From assembly GCA_038087015.1 (NCBI GenBank), contig JASBNA010000007.1:1550001-1614000 (forward strand): 64,000 nt of DNA, in the 5' to 3' direction. Source of the stretch: Cerrena zonata. Its lineage: Eukaryota; Basidiomycota; Agaricomycetes; Polyporales; Cerrenaceae. Positions 35,503-47,809 of the stretch are shown here, in pieces. The notes under the pieces were generated by a model. It searched no databases, was not told where the DNA came from, and worked only from the letters and a program-made list of their open reading frames with translations. Every line of letters begins with the position of its first letter. The stretch's first letter is position 1. A program made the translations under genes and the position numbers.

Positions 35503-36644
35503 CTAGACAACAGAAGGGTTGACTAACAAGAATCCTCCATCGATGGCAATCTCTTGACCGTTGGTGAAACATCCAGCAGGTGATGCCAAATAAATCACCG
35601 TTCCTGCAGCTTCCCCAGCTCTAAAAATATCACGATGAGTTCGGTCGTATTCCGGTTCAGGAACCTGACGCTGCTTACGTTCCAGGACGCTGCAGTGGCA
35701 CAGGATGGATGCCTAAGATACTTTGTCTACGAGATCGGGCGTGATTTTGAGATGTGTCATCTCAGACTCGTATACCCCTGGAGCGACTGCGTTGACTCGA
35801 ACTGGGATCTTCTTGAGTGCAAACTCTGCCGCCATCATCTTGGTCATGTGCGATAAAGCTGCCTTCGAGCTATTGTATGCAAACTTTGATGCAAAGTCAC
35901 AGTAAGTGTTAGCACCGCGCTAGAATGGAATACCGGCTTCGATGCTTCTTACATGATTCTGTGCTAATTTCATGAGCGAACTGATACTCGTGATGTTCAC
36001 GACAGTTGAAGTGTATCCAGCTTTATCATCGCTCCCTTTGGCCAATAGACCCAAGAAAGCAGTGGTGACGAAGAATGCAGAGAATGTGTTGCAAGCATAC
36101 AGATTCGTCCAAGCTTCGAATGATTCGTTTTCGAATAGAGCACGTCCGAGCGTTTCTGGATCTTTGTGCTCGGGAGTACTGGGGTCGTTGAGGAACCTGG
36201 ATACGGGTCCAGTCATGCCTGCACTAGATATTTGACTCTATTGAGTATAACGTAATGAATGATGTATAGAATGGGTTAGCTCACTTGTTTACAAGGATAT
36301 GCAGTCTACCCTCACGAGTTTGGATCTCCTTCTGTGCAGCAGATATGCTCTCGCGGTTGGTTACATCGAAAGGAAGGCTGGTTGCCAAGCTTCAGATCAT
36401 TACCGGTATAGTTAAATGAATCTAGTTTTGCTCACGGTATAACAGTACCCTGACCTTGGAATGACTGGGCAACTTTCTCCAGAATTTCCTTGCGGCGTCC
36501 AGCAATATATACCTTTGCTCCATTAGCTGCAAGTCCCTGTGCAATCATCCAGCCGATTCCGGTTCCACCACCCGTTACAAGCGCAATACGACCTTTCAAA
36601 TCGTACATCTGTTCAAACTTCAGGCTCGATGACTCTGCAGACAT
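35503..36644 (-). CDS. Short-chain dehydrogenase/reductase (frame break near C terminus)
   Basis: Several exons from ATG 36644 to TAG 35503-35505. Rossmann motif VTGGGTGIG, then NNAG, the active-site serine in VVNITSISS and YNSSKAAL (YxxxK) identify a classical NAD(P)-dependent SDR of about 300 residues. The C terminus reads RPGTAGEAAGTVIYLASPAG and NGQEIAIDGGF, as expected. Between LVDKVS and GIHPVPLQRPG the frame breaks: a TAG appears around 35713-35718 and one base appears to be missing. A 9-nt intron is the only splice option and is impossible. Substrate cannot be told. It lies upstream of and divergent from the PxpA-like gene. Confidence 0.82.
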
Positions 36645-37703
36645 GATGGTTCAGATAGTGGCCTATGTGGGGAATGGGGGTGAAAGGAAGGATCTGATCA
36701 ACACGCGAAGTCACAATCGGGGATATATATCCTGTCCCGTGGTCCTCTATTCGTAGTAATCAATATACCCTTATAGATGTAATTCTACCCCGTCTCCAAT
36801 GTTGTACGCTGTTGCAAACGCTCTCGAAAGATGTAGGTACACAGTTTGTTGTCTTTAGAGTTGCCTTTTGGGCATCGAAGTCCAACATGTTTCGTCAGTT
36901 TGACTAGACGGCAGTCAATAATAGTTGTATCCCTTGCTCCTGAGTCGGGAACGTCGCGTGACAAGATAAAAATCTGTATAGCGTGTACATATGCAGAACG
37001 AGTTACAGGGATTGAGATTTAGCAGAGACATGATTCAAATACGGTCCGAGGTGCTTGATCGGTGATCGATCGTTTGCTGGCGAATTGCAAGATGGTGACA
37101 CAGTGGTTGCTATTGTACCGCAACATGTTGAACACTCATGCCAACGAATCACAAATGATCATAACCAATTGACGAGAGGACAAAATCGTAGATCTCCTAT
37201 CGAAACTCACAGACGCCCTAGGGACAGAGGATATAAGTACGACAACTCACCATAGAGTTTGAAAGCCAGTTTCAGCATCTCTTAGCCGCTTTCTGACACT
37301 ACTGCAGACTTTCAGAAGAGTCACATGTGAGTTATAGCTTCAGCTTCCGATCCCCCGAAGATTATTTGTCCCAACTATAGGTTCTGATCCATAGGTCCCT
37401 TTGTGTTTGTTGTGAAGTTGTGCGCTCCTCCAGCAGCGTTTCCCATAGAGCACGACAAGAATAGCTAGGCGAGAGAGAAATTAAGAAGACTGTCAGCGCA
37501 GCAGAGCCCAGAACGTCAGGTTTCTTGTGTCTTAACTCCAATGACAGTTTTGAATACTCTCTCACCTTATCTCGTTCGGAACTCCGACGGACCGGGGAGC
37601 GAGTTAACGTTGTCGTCATCGTCATGTATCTGCGTTGGGAACGAACACCATCTTGTCTTTGGACTCGACTGTCAAGTGGAGAATCATCCGATATACTCAC
37701 ACG
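36645..37703. other. Divergent intergenic region SDR / PxpA-like
   Basis: About 1 kb; short unsupported frames only. A small palindrome GATCGGTGATCGATCG-like stretch near 37.06 kb is the only visible oddity. Confidence 0.45.
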
Positions 37704-38948
37704 ATGGTATTGAAGGCAACCCTGAATTGTGACATGGGAGAGGTTCGTCCAATCCCATCCATATTTTCTCAGCCTAATGTAATTTACGGTAGGGTTACTC
37801 TTTGTACACAATTGCAAGTCGCAGTCGGAAGATCATGGACTTTAAACTCGCGTACTGAAACCATGTTGACCTAGGGGGATGACGAATCCCTGATGCAAAC
37901 TATACACTTGGCGAATATTGCCTGTGGTTTTCACGCCGGGTTAGTGTCACGTAATATGGTCTTCCTTTTATTACTCAAGACATCTTCAGAGATTTCGCTA
38001 TTATGGACAAAACTGTAGCTCTTGCAAAAGAAAACGGTGTTCTTCCTGGTGCACACCCTTCACTTCCCGATCGACAAGGCTTCGGTAGAAGAGAAATGGC
38101 CATGGAGCCCGTATGTAAAGCGTATTTGATCCAAGCCAGCCGCTGATGTTTTTTCTAGGACGAACTTGCAGCATGCTTCATCTACCAAGTTGGGGCATTG
38201 AGTGGGATGTTACGCCGCTACGAACTGGACATGAATCATGTCAGTGTTTATTTAGACATAATCGAGATATGTATCTACATGCTAAACCCTCGCCTAGTTG
38301 AAGCCCCATGGGTCAGTATATGGAATGACTGCCCGTTCGATCGAGCTCGCAAGAGCTGCTGTAGGTGTCGCAAAGTTATTTAATGTTGCATTCATGGGTC
38401 TTGCTGGTACTTGCCACCAGCAAGCTTGTGAAGAGGCTGGCGTCAAGTTCATTGCCGGTAAGCAACCTCAAGTCCTGTGATATATTGTAATTTATTCACT
38501 TGATGCTAGAATGGTTTGCCGATTTGGACTACAGTCCCGAAGGCAAACTATTGATCACAAAGTAAGCAATGACTACTTAGATATCGGATTCTATACTTAG
38601 TGGGATATTCAATAGGAAACACGATCCAATCCCTTTGAGTGAGATTGAGCAGCGGGTGCGTTATCTCTGGCCAAGTCTGGAGCTCCTGTGTCAGGATCTC
38701 ACGTTTTGCGTAGGTCAAGAGGATCTTATCCGAAGGACTTGTGACTACGAAGACTGGAATCGTTCCCCTCGGTCAAGGTGTGACAGACGTTAGTATTTGT
38801 GTTCACTCCGATTCACCGGTGCGTAAGATTCCCAAATTATTACGAGTTGAAGTAATTATGCCATACATCACCTGTCCAGGGAGCTGTGGAGATCGCACAG
38901 CTGGTCAAGCGATTGGTTGATGAGAGCAACAAGAATCTCGGCTTTTAA
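37704..38948 (+). CDS. LamB/YcsF family protein (5-oxoprolinase subunit A-like)
   Basis: Ten exons: 37704-37742, 37793-37813, 37875-37939, 37990-38110, 38159-38239, 38298-38457, 38510-38561, 38616-38655, 38714-38818, 38880-38948, giving 250 residues, the normal size for PxpA. Motifs: LNCDMGE at the N terminus, [41 protein letters not shown], and [18 protein letters not shown] near the end. Bacterial PxpA works with PxpB and PxpC (KipI/KipA) in ATP-dependent opening of 5-oxoproline, and homologues occur with biotin carboxylases. Here PxpB- and PxpC-like domains are fused in the next gene, 292 bp downstream. The second intron starts with GC (37814), a GC-AG intron; exon 2 is 21 nt. Confidence 0.9.
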
Positions 38949-39240
38949 TTAACTTGATCTTAGACCACAAACTCGAATGTGACCTCTCACGTAGGATAGG
39001 TCATTGAAGTGTACAGTACAGTGCTATATTTACTCCACCTTGAGCGGTTCTATAAACATCACAAGGTTCGAGATAAGCACAAATGATCTCGCTGGTTCAG
39101 GGGGTTATCACTGGGCAGATCTCATGACCTCACAGTATGCTCCCGTCTCCGTCACTCCTATTGCATCACTCACAGGATCTTCTATTTTTCGTAGATGATA
39201 CCTGAGCCAGATTCACAGCGACAGGTTAGCTTTCTTCATC

Positions 39241-42200
39241 ATGGACAGTATACCTCCCCTTTTCCTTCACAAGCTTCTGGTTGCAAACCGTGGCGAAATT
39301 GCGGTCCGAATCCTTAAGACCGCGAAACGTCTTGGGATTCTCACGGTCGCAGTGTATACTCAGGTGGACGCGACGTCACCGCACGTTTCACTTGCAGACG
39401 AAGCGTTTGCTCTCAAAACTCCGACGGATACTTCTGACAACGCCGAGTATAATGCGGCACGGGCATACGCGGATGCAGAAGATATTCTTGACGTCTGTCT
39501 GAAGAGAGGAGTTACTCTTGTGCATCCCGGTTATGGCTTTTTGTCTGAGAATGCACATTTTGCCAAGCTTCTCGACGCCCGTAGCATCACCTTGTTGGGG
39601 CCGAGCGTGAAGACCATTGAGGATATGGGTCTCAAGCACCGCGCCCGTGTTCTTGCAGTCGAAGCTGGTGTACCCGTAGTTCCTGGCTCAGATGGATTAG
39701 TGACGAGCTTAGCTGAAGCGGAAGACGTTGCTACAACGATTGGATTTCCTGTAATTCTAAAGGCAACAACCGGTGGTGGAGGTATGGGGCTGGTTGTATG
39801 TAGGAACGTTGAGGATCTTCATGCCAAATTCGAGTCTATCAGACAACGTGCCAAGGTAAGTTATGTATCGATCTCTAGTCTTTGAACTGATTTGTTGAAA
39901 TGTTCTAAAGAGTCTCTTCCATGACGATGGAGTATTCATGGAGAAATTCTTCGATGTCTCTCGACATATTGAGGTGCAGATATTTGGTGATGGTTGCGGT
40001 AACGTTATACATATGGGCGAACGTGAATGTAGCGTCCAAAGGAGACATCAGAAGATAATTGAGGAATCCCCCAGTCCCTACCTGGTACAGCGTGAAGGTA
40101 CAAGCAAAATCATGGTTGATGCGGTATACTCGTTGTACTGACTATCTTTCAGGTTTGAGAGAACAAATCTGTTCTGCAGCGGTACAGCTGGGAAAATTAA
40201 TCAACTACAAATCTGCCGGTAACACGATTTCTATTGCATTGGTGTTGTTTGAATACTTATCTGAATTTGCTTGACAGGCACTGTGGAATTCATCGTGGAC
40301 GATGCGAGTGGGAATTTCTACTTCCTTGAGATGAACACTCGTCTGCAGGTGAAGCTTCTACGTGCGAGCATCAACACATAACTCATCGCAACCAATAGGT
40401 TGAACATGGTGTAACAGAAATGCTTCACCCTGGACTGGATATAGTAGAACTGATGATACTCCAAGGCGTGTACGAACGGGCATCCAAGATTTCAAGGGTT
40501 CCAGTCGGACTTCCAGAGGACAAACTAGATCAGGATAAGTACGCGCATCCTACACCAAATTCACACTCAATTGAGATTCGAGTCTACTCGGAGAATCCGG
40601 CAAACAACTTCACGCCAAGTCCCGGTGTGTTGCAATTGGTACAGTTCCCTGACTCGGCCGATGGAGTTCGAATTGATACATGGGTAAGAGATCAATACGT
40701 CCAGGTGTCAGATTAACTAGCTAATATAAATTCTAGGTAGAAACTGGCACGAGTATATCACCTTATTATGACCCTCTCATTGCCAAGGTGATCGTGAAGA
40801 AAGAAACACGAGAGGAAGCTATCAGATACTTACTCGCCCTCCTCGAGCCACAACCGAAAGATACTGGTTCACAAGCGCTGATAGTGCAAGGCCCGCCGAA
40901 TAACTTAGAGTTCCTAACCCAGGTCTTGCGAAGTCAAACGTTTGGAGTAGGCAGAGCAACTACGGAATGGATCGACTCTGGTGGCCTCGCTTATACTCCT
41001 AAGTATGTATGATTTTTAAGGGATTCCCCAGTGATTTATTGACATCTACTTAGTGCTATGACCATTGTATCACCGGGGTTGAGTACCTCTGTCCAATCAC
41101 TCCCCGTTAGAGACATTGGGCTCGGTATTCCTCCAAGTGGTCCCATGGACCCCCTTGCCTTACAGGCAGCTAATTGTTTAGTTGGAAATCCATTTGAGTG
41201 CGAAGGTCTTGAACTTGTAATACCCCCGAAAAATGCAGGCCGCACTTCCGGGTTATCACTCAACGCTATATTTCATATTCGCGCTGTAGTCGCCGTTACC
41301 GGGGCTGATGCAGGCGTACAGGTGAACGGAGAAGATGTGGCAACCTGGTCTAGGATTGTTGTCCCTCCCGGAGGCAAACTGACGATTGGAAGCCTGCGAG
41401 GTGATGGTTCCGGTTTCAGAGCATATCTCGCAGTACTCGGTGGATTTCCCGGTGTTCCTGTCTATCTTGGCTCAAAGTCGACCTCGATGGGCAGTGGAGG
41501 TTACCAAGTAAGTCTTTACTGTCTCGGATAAGACGTTCCGACTAATGTCAAACATAGGGAAGAAACTTACAGGCGGGAGACTTTCTTCAAATACTACCGG
41601 TATCAGATGCTCAGAGCAACCTCCCGTCTATTCCAAACACTTTGATACCCGAATATCCAACTGAATGGACCTTATATTCACTCTCTGGTCCTCACGATGA
41701 TACAGAATACCTTACGGATGTCGGTATTGAAGCCTTCTACACTAGAATGTGGAAAGTCAGTACCGCAAGTAATCGTATGGGTATACGCCTCGAGCCTATA
41801 TTAGAAGGTGACGCTTCAGATACTCCCATACTTCAGTGGGCCAGACAGAACGGAGGAGAAGGCGGTTCACATCCTTCGAATATCTTAGATAATGGTTATG
41901 CACGAGGATCAGTCAACCTGAACGGTGATACCCCAGTAATATTAACAAAAGAAGGCCCGTCAATGGGAGGTTATGTATGCGTCTCAACTCTTGCGAGTGC
42001 CGATCAGTGAGATCAATCATACCGCACTCTTTGAACTTCAACTAACATCACCTCATAGATGGAAGCTTGGTCAACTTCGACCTGGTCATCGCCTTCAATT
42101 CAAGAGAATAGCCTACAATGACGCCATGAAGTTACAAGAACATACTAACAAATGGTTGGAGACTGTCCTTGCTTTGTCTTCAGGGTTCAACGCATCTCCT

Positions 42201-44065
42201 GTCGGGTTACTAAGCTTTAACCCTTCTGACGACAACTTCTCGCGGGATCCGAAGTTGCATACTATCCCAGCTATAGACTTGAAACCAAAGGTTGTCTTTA
42301 GACAGGTATGCTCATTCAATTTCTCGATATAAGTCATGCCTCATATACTCTCGAATTACAAGGCTGGCGACTCTGCTATACTTGTAGAATACGGCGACAT
42401 GACGCTGGACTTTGCTGTACGTGCACGAATACATGGTCTTGAAACGGCATTGCGCAAGCTAGAACTTGCCGGGATCAAAGAACTTGCCCCTTGTATTAGG
42501 TCCACGATGGTATGATTTCTCTTCCTGCGTCTCATAAACTCTAAAATCAATTTCCATATAGGTACACTACGACCCTCAGCAAATATCTCAAGCGGAAGTT
42601 CTCTCCAGCCTCATTTGCATAGAAGAATCTTTACCTGATTCTGTCACCGATATGGAGTTTCCTGGTCGCAAGCTCACCTTCCCAATCGTTCTAGACGATA
42701 AATGGAATACTGAAGCTCTCGTGAAGTATATGCGGTCCATACGAGATCAGGCTGTGTACCTTCCTAGTAATGCTGAATATTTGGCGCGTAATAACGGAGT
42801 AGAAGGTGGAAAAGAAGAAGCTCTGCGGTTGCTGGTTTCTTCTCCGTGGGTGAGTATAATGAGTGGATTTGTCAAAATTTTCCGCTGATGTGCTTATACA
42901 GTTAGTGTTCGGTGTCGGCTTCTATCTTGCATGTCCCTTCCTCGTGCCCGTACGTGTATTGCCTCTTTCACAAGACCAAATCTTGATGTGGATTCATAGG
43001 TAGATCCTCGATGTCGACTTGTAGGACAAAAGATGAATCCCTCACGGACTTATACGCCCCGTGTAAGACATAATCTGTTCTGCATCTATATTGTCATGTC
43101 TCAATCCTATGTCTCAGGGTGCCGTAGGTATAGCAGGTCTGGTCGCTGCCATCTATCCAGTAGAGTCACCAGGTGGATACCAATTATTTGGCAGAACCCT
43201 TCCCACATGGCAGCCATGGGGAAAGGGACCAAACTTTGCGCCTGATAAACCCTGGGTTTTGAAGCCTTTCGATCAGGTAAGATCCAATTGCATGTCAATG
43301 AGTAACTGAAGGGTCTGAAGCACGCAGGTCGTATTTAACCCTGTTCCCGAAGCTGCATATCACTATGTGAGTCCTCGTGCCAGTCGCTTAAGACTGTTTC
43401 AACTTAACTTATAATATATCTTAGTTGGAACACGATTTCGACAGCGGAGAATATGAATTTAAGGAACTTATTCCTTGCTGCTTGCTGCACACGTATGACG
43501 ATGCTGACTTTAATTATCAGATTGAAGACGTCATCTTTTCTATGAAAGAATATCTCGAATTTGTATCGAGTATCCAGGATGAGGTGTCCAACTTCAAAGA
43601 GAGACAAGTGAAGGGGGTCGCTTCAGAGGAGGCTCAGTGAGTCATAAGGCACATTTACATCTTTATGAAGGTCATACGAGAACTGTTCCTCTACAGCGAA
43701 CAAGTACTTCTTAAGAAGTGGCAAACATCCCAACACAAGGACCACGGTCCGAGCACATCCGAAGGTAAGCAGTTCTGTACGAGGAAGATCTGTATTATCA
43801 TGAAAACGAACGTACAGGTACAATGCCAGAAACTGCAAACTTCGTATGTGCCTCATTAGCAGGCACAGTTTGGAAAGTCAATATCGCTGTTGACGATATT
43901 GTCACATCCGCGGATCAAGTTATTGTAATATTAGAAGCGATGAAGACCGAAATACCCATCACTGCTGGGGAAGAGAACGTAGGCTTGAAGGTATCCGGAA
44001 TTGTTAAAAGCGAAGGGACTACGGTGGAGGCTGGGGACAAACTGATTTTTTTCTCAGAGAACTAG
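39241..44065 (+). CDS. Fused biotin carboxylase - KipA/PxpC - KipI/PxpB - biotinyl domain protein (urea carboxylase-like)
   Basis: About 20 exons from ATG 39241 to the TAG ending at 44065, roughly 1,200 residues. Domain order: biotin carboxylase ([61 protein letters not shown]); AHS2/KipA ([37 protein letters not shown]); AHS1/KipI ([33 protein letters not shown]); and a biotinyl domain with [12 protein letters not shown], whose Lys carries biotin. This is the urea carboxylase half of Dur1,2, but no amidase/allophanate hydrolase domain precedes it: the ATG starts directly at biotin carboxylase. Together with the adjacent PxpA-like gene, carboxylation-assisted opening of a lactam or amide is inferred. 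Substrate unproven. Confidence 0.9.
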
Positions 44066-44391
44066 ACTGTACATATAGTCCATACATGCTCAATCGCTCT
44101 AAATGATTTTTCTCTCTGTAAATTATGACAATAGAGATATCTTTAGAAACTCCCGTACGTCCGCGTCGGCCGACAGTGAGCGACGAGAGTCATATACTTA
44201 CCACTGGCGTAACGTGTGGAAGCAAGCGACTTGAGTCACTTTCAAGCAGGAATCACTGTATAAAAACATCACGCAGTGTTGCAATACAGTGACATCAAAC
44301 GTAGCTCCTTCAACTTCTCCGAGTCGTTTTGTGAGATTCAACCTCCAGGACCAAGCGCCTCGAATACTCGATCACCTTCGATCACTTTGAT
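44066..44391. promoter_or_regulatory. Promoter of the FAD dehydrogenase gene
   Basis: TATAAAAA at 44259-44266, about 130 bases before the ATG at 44392, followed by a CT-rich leader. Confidence 0.55.
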
Positions 44392-45991
44392 ATGTCTTCG
44401 ATCCCCCTTGCTTTTGACTGCATCGTGGTTGGTTCAGGAAATGCAGGTAGCTGCGCCGCTCTCGCTGCGAAGGATGCTGGCTGTGCTCGTGTGCTCGTCG
44501 TCGACAAATGTCCCCCGGACTGGGTGGGTGGTAACGGTTATTTCACCGCTGGGGCGTACAGGACCGTTCATGAAGGTGTCCATGACCTTCTGCCAATCGT
44601 ACATAATGTCCCACCCGACTCCGACTTGGCTTCCAAAATTGACATAGACCCCTACACTCACGATCATTTCACTGGCGACATCATGCGCCTCGGTGGGGGT
44701 CAACCTAACCGTGAGCTGGTGAAAGCGTTGGTGGATGACTCGCGGGCTACGGTTCAATGGCTCGCTGACCGAGTCAAGATGCCTTTTACCCTTTCCTTCA
44801 ATCGACAAGCGTACCTTGTTGACGGCCGTCAGAAGTTCTGGGGCGGTCTCGCTCTTAGTGTTCAAGACGGTGGAAAGGGTGTCATTGCTGCTCATCAGAA
44901 GGCCCTGAAGGAAGCCGGCGTGGAAGTTTGGTTCGATACTCCCGCAGTCGAATTAAAAGTTGAAAAGGGTATAGTCACAGGTGTCGTAGTAAAAAGGAAC
45001 CAGGAAACAGTGTACTTGCAGACGCCTGCAGTAATTCTTGCTGCTGGTGGGTATGAGGCTAGCCGTCAGCTTCGAGGCAAGTACATGGGTTCTCAATGGG
45101 AATATGCAAAAGTATGATTAGGTCACATCCTGTTATCTGCATTGAACTAATCCTTGATAGGTCCGTGGTACACCATATAACACCGGCGACGGTCTTTCTC
45201 TTGCTACTGCGGCCGGTGCGAGGCTTGTAGGTGACTTCCAAGGATGTCATTCGACATGTTGGGACGCCAATGCACCTGCGGATACTGGAGACCGCTGCCT
45301 CAGTAATCAGTTTACCAAATCCGGCTATCCATTAGGGCTCATGCTGAACTCGCTTGGTGAACGTTTCGTTGACGAAGGTGAAGACTTCCGGAACTACACC
45401 TATGCCAAGTTCGGCAAAAGGATTCTGGAGCAACCAGGTGGTTATGCATTCCAGGTGTGGGACTCGAAGGTGACTTCATGGTTGAGGGAGGAAGAGTATG
45501 GAGATGGTATTGTGAAGAAGATTTGGGCGGATAGTCTCGATGAACTGGTCGTTAAGCTCGAGGGGGAGGGTCTGGAACGAAAGGAGGCGTTCTTGGAGAC
45601 TCTGAACGTTTACAACAACGCTGTTCGAAGTTTCCAAGCAGAAAATTCCGACAAGATGTGGGACCCGGCTATCAAAGATAGTCTATCCACCCAATCTGGT
45701 CACCACTCACTTCCTCTTCCCAAATCAAACTGGGCCGTAACGATCGACCAAGGCCCCTTCCTTGCGGTTAAGGTAGCCTGCGGAATCACGTTCACCTTTG
45801 GGGGCCTAGCAATTGACCCGAGTACTGCTGCAGTATTATCTGAATCTGGCGAGCCCATCCCAGGACTATTCTGTACCGGGGAGTTGGTCGGGGGCTTATT
45901 CTATACCAACTACCCTGGAGGGAGTGGTCTGACTGCCGGTGCTGTTTTCGGGAGAAAGGCTGGTACGAACGCAGCGGTGTTGATGCAATGA
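44392..45991 (+). CDS. FAD-dependent dehydrogenase, fumarate reductase / tricarballylate dehydrogenase (TcuA) type
   Basis: Two exons, 44392-45111 and 45161-45991, give 516 residues. N-terminal FAD dinucleotide motif VVGSGNAGSCAALAAKDAG, then DWVGGNGYFTAGAYR, IMRLGGGQPNRELV, ILAAGGYEASRQL, GDGLSLATAAGARLVGDFQ and the C-terminal FTFGGLAIDPSTAAV, GLFCTGELVGGLFYTNYPGG and SGLTAGAVFGRKAG. This is the FAD_binding_2 family. TcuA-like members oxidise carboxylic acids such as tricarballylate. Being 327 bp behind the carboxylase fusion on the same strand, it may oxidise or desaturate the carboxylic product of that pathway, which is inference. No membrane segment or targeting signal seen. Confidence 0.88.
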
Positions 45992-46467
45992 TTAAATTTG
46001 ACCTGTTGATCTGGACGCCTGATGTGGTGTATGATTATGTATCGTCGGTTTTCCTAGTAAGGTATATATGTAGTATAGCAACCGATGGAATCAACGTGTA
46101 CGTATCATCAGAAAACATGTCTCAAGGTGTCATATAAGTACACTGTATGCTTATTTATAATAGTAACACACCAACCACTTACCGCGCTGAGATGATTAAC
46201 TAGTACTAGTAGCACTGACATCTACCCGATTATTTGGTTCTATTTGGCAGGAGCTTCATCCTAACTGCCATATTTGGAAGTGCAACATCATCCGAGTCAT
46301 GATTTATGATTAAGTTTGTAGTACTGCCAACAATGACTGGCCACGCGCAGTCCTTACTTTTTATGCAGAATTCTGTCAATTATAGCTCCACCCTATCTAG
46401 TCATAAGTACAACAACTAGTAACATACGGCGCTCCACCTCATTTCTTCTCATCATTCTGCGTTTTGG
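45992..46467. other. Convergent 3' region
   Basis: AT-rich, no gene recognised between the FAD gene and the truncated MYND gene. Confidence 0.45.
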
Positions 46468-47809
46468 CTATTTTGCAAACATGTCTATGGTACCTCCAGG
46501 CTTCTGTCTGACTAAAGAACTTGTCGTATCAGCACTTGTACTGCAGAGCTACAGTGTAGAGAGACTGACCATGCTTTGTTGCAGTAACGTACAAGCTTGC
46601 ATCTGACCGGAGTGCGAAGGCGTTACAGGTTGGAAAATGAAAAATCACACTATTGAAAGGTATGCTCACCTCGCGCATGTTGGCATTTTCTTCTCGCTGG
46701 TTTTACGACAGTTTGAACACATGTTAGGGAGCTTCACCATAGCCTCTTCCAGTGCATGAATTTGCGGCTTTACGTCCTCCTTTTCGCCCATCACCTGAGA
46801 CTTCAATTCAGTAGGTGGAGGTTTTGTGGTGTATGACTGGGCGAAGACGTTGTCGATCCGAGTTACCTCCCCGGGCAGTAAAGAGGGGATGAAATTGTCC
46901 CCTGTAACATGGAATATTGGGACATTTGCGGGAGGGTCAAATGACGCTAGAAAATCAGGGTGGAGACCTTGCCTCGAAGTTGTGTAGGTGGCACGAACGC
47001 TATTGAGACGAGTGATAATGGAATATGGCCAACTTGAATCATGACAACACAAAGCTTACAATTTGGGCTTATTCCCGTCTTCATCGTGATACACGTACTT
47101 TGCAAGAGACATGAATCGATTAGCATTGGCTTTTGTGATTGCTGCATAGTCGCGTTCGTGGTTTACGGCTACGTCGTAGACACAGGGACGTCAGAAGTGA
47201 TCGTGGGTTGTCGACCATAAAACTCACGATCTTTGCTGTTGGTAAAACACATAACTAATAGGAACCGGGTTGTGGTCGAGTCAATGAAAACCAAATGACC
47301 TTTGTCTCTCTACATGATTCATATTGATCAGCGAGGTGGTATGGAGACAGCAAACGATGAACTCGCCTGTCGCTTTGCAGATCCTTTCACAATCTGATTA
47401 CATTGTATGGATAGATGTTCATCATAATGTCTCCAAAACGTACCTCATACGACCAAAGTATGGGGGTGAATTGTTCAAATTCATTCCTTTTCTCATTCCA
47501 TGCGTCGACAGTCTGGACTATTTTCTTCCGGGCAAAGAAGTCTTCTTTGTAGATATCAACCACATCACCCGGATTACGATCAAATTTTCGTGAGATGTCA
47601 CATTGATAGACACCAAAATCCCTGCATTGTAGCAATCTAGTCGTTGCGCAAATGCCAGAGATATTGATGTGAGATAGAGCCCCAAAGCTGGTAGGTAAAG
47701 GAGTGGATGTGGTCAGTCCGGGGCCAGTATAGGTGTAGAAACACATGATCTCGACTTACGATGGCATACCCATTCCACTCATTACAGAAGCCAGAAGATC
47801 GCCGTCCAT
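46468..47809 (-). CDS. MYND-finger protein paralogue 1, truncated zinc finger
   Basis: About seven exons from ATG 47809 (MDGDLLASVMSGMGMPS) to TAG 46468-46470. The body (NISGICATTRLLQCRDFGVY, KDKGHLVF-like exon RDKGHLVFIDSTTTRF, YAAITKANANRFMSLAKYV, SVRATYTTSRQGLHPDFLAS, PIFHVTGDNFIPSLLPGEV) matches the protein at 49752-51127 exon by exon. The MYND finger begins CSNCRKTSEKKMPTCARCKL and VRYCNKAC, but then ends in an unrelated tail without the second zinc-binding half and without the tail anchor of the paralogue. One intron uses a GC donor at 47366. Function unknown; likely a degenerating copy. Confidence 0.65.

Noticed and set aside
37362..37817. 151-residue minus-strand frame
   Set aside because: Antisense to the first PxpA exons and without motif.
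39241..44065. Reading the carboxylase gene as DUR1,2
   Set aside because: No amidase domain is present upstream, so the bifunctional name would be wrong.
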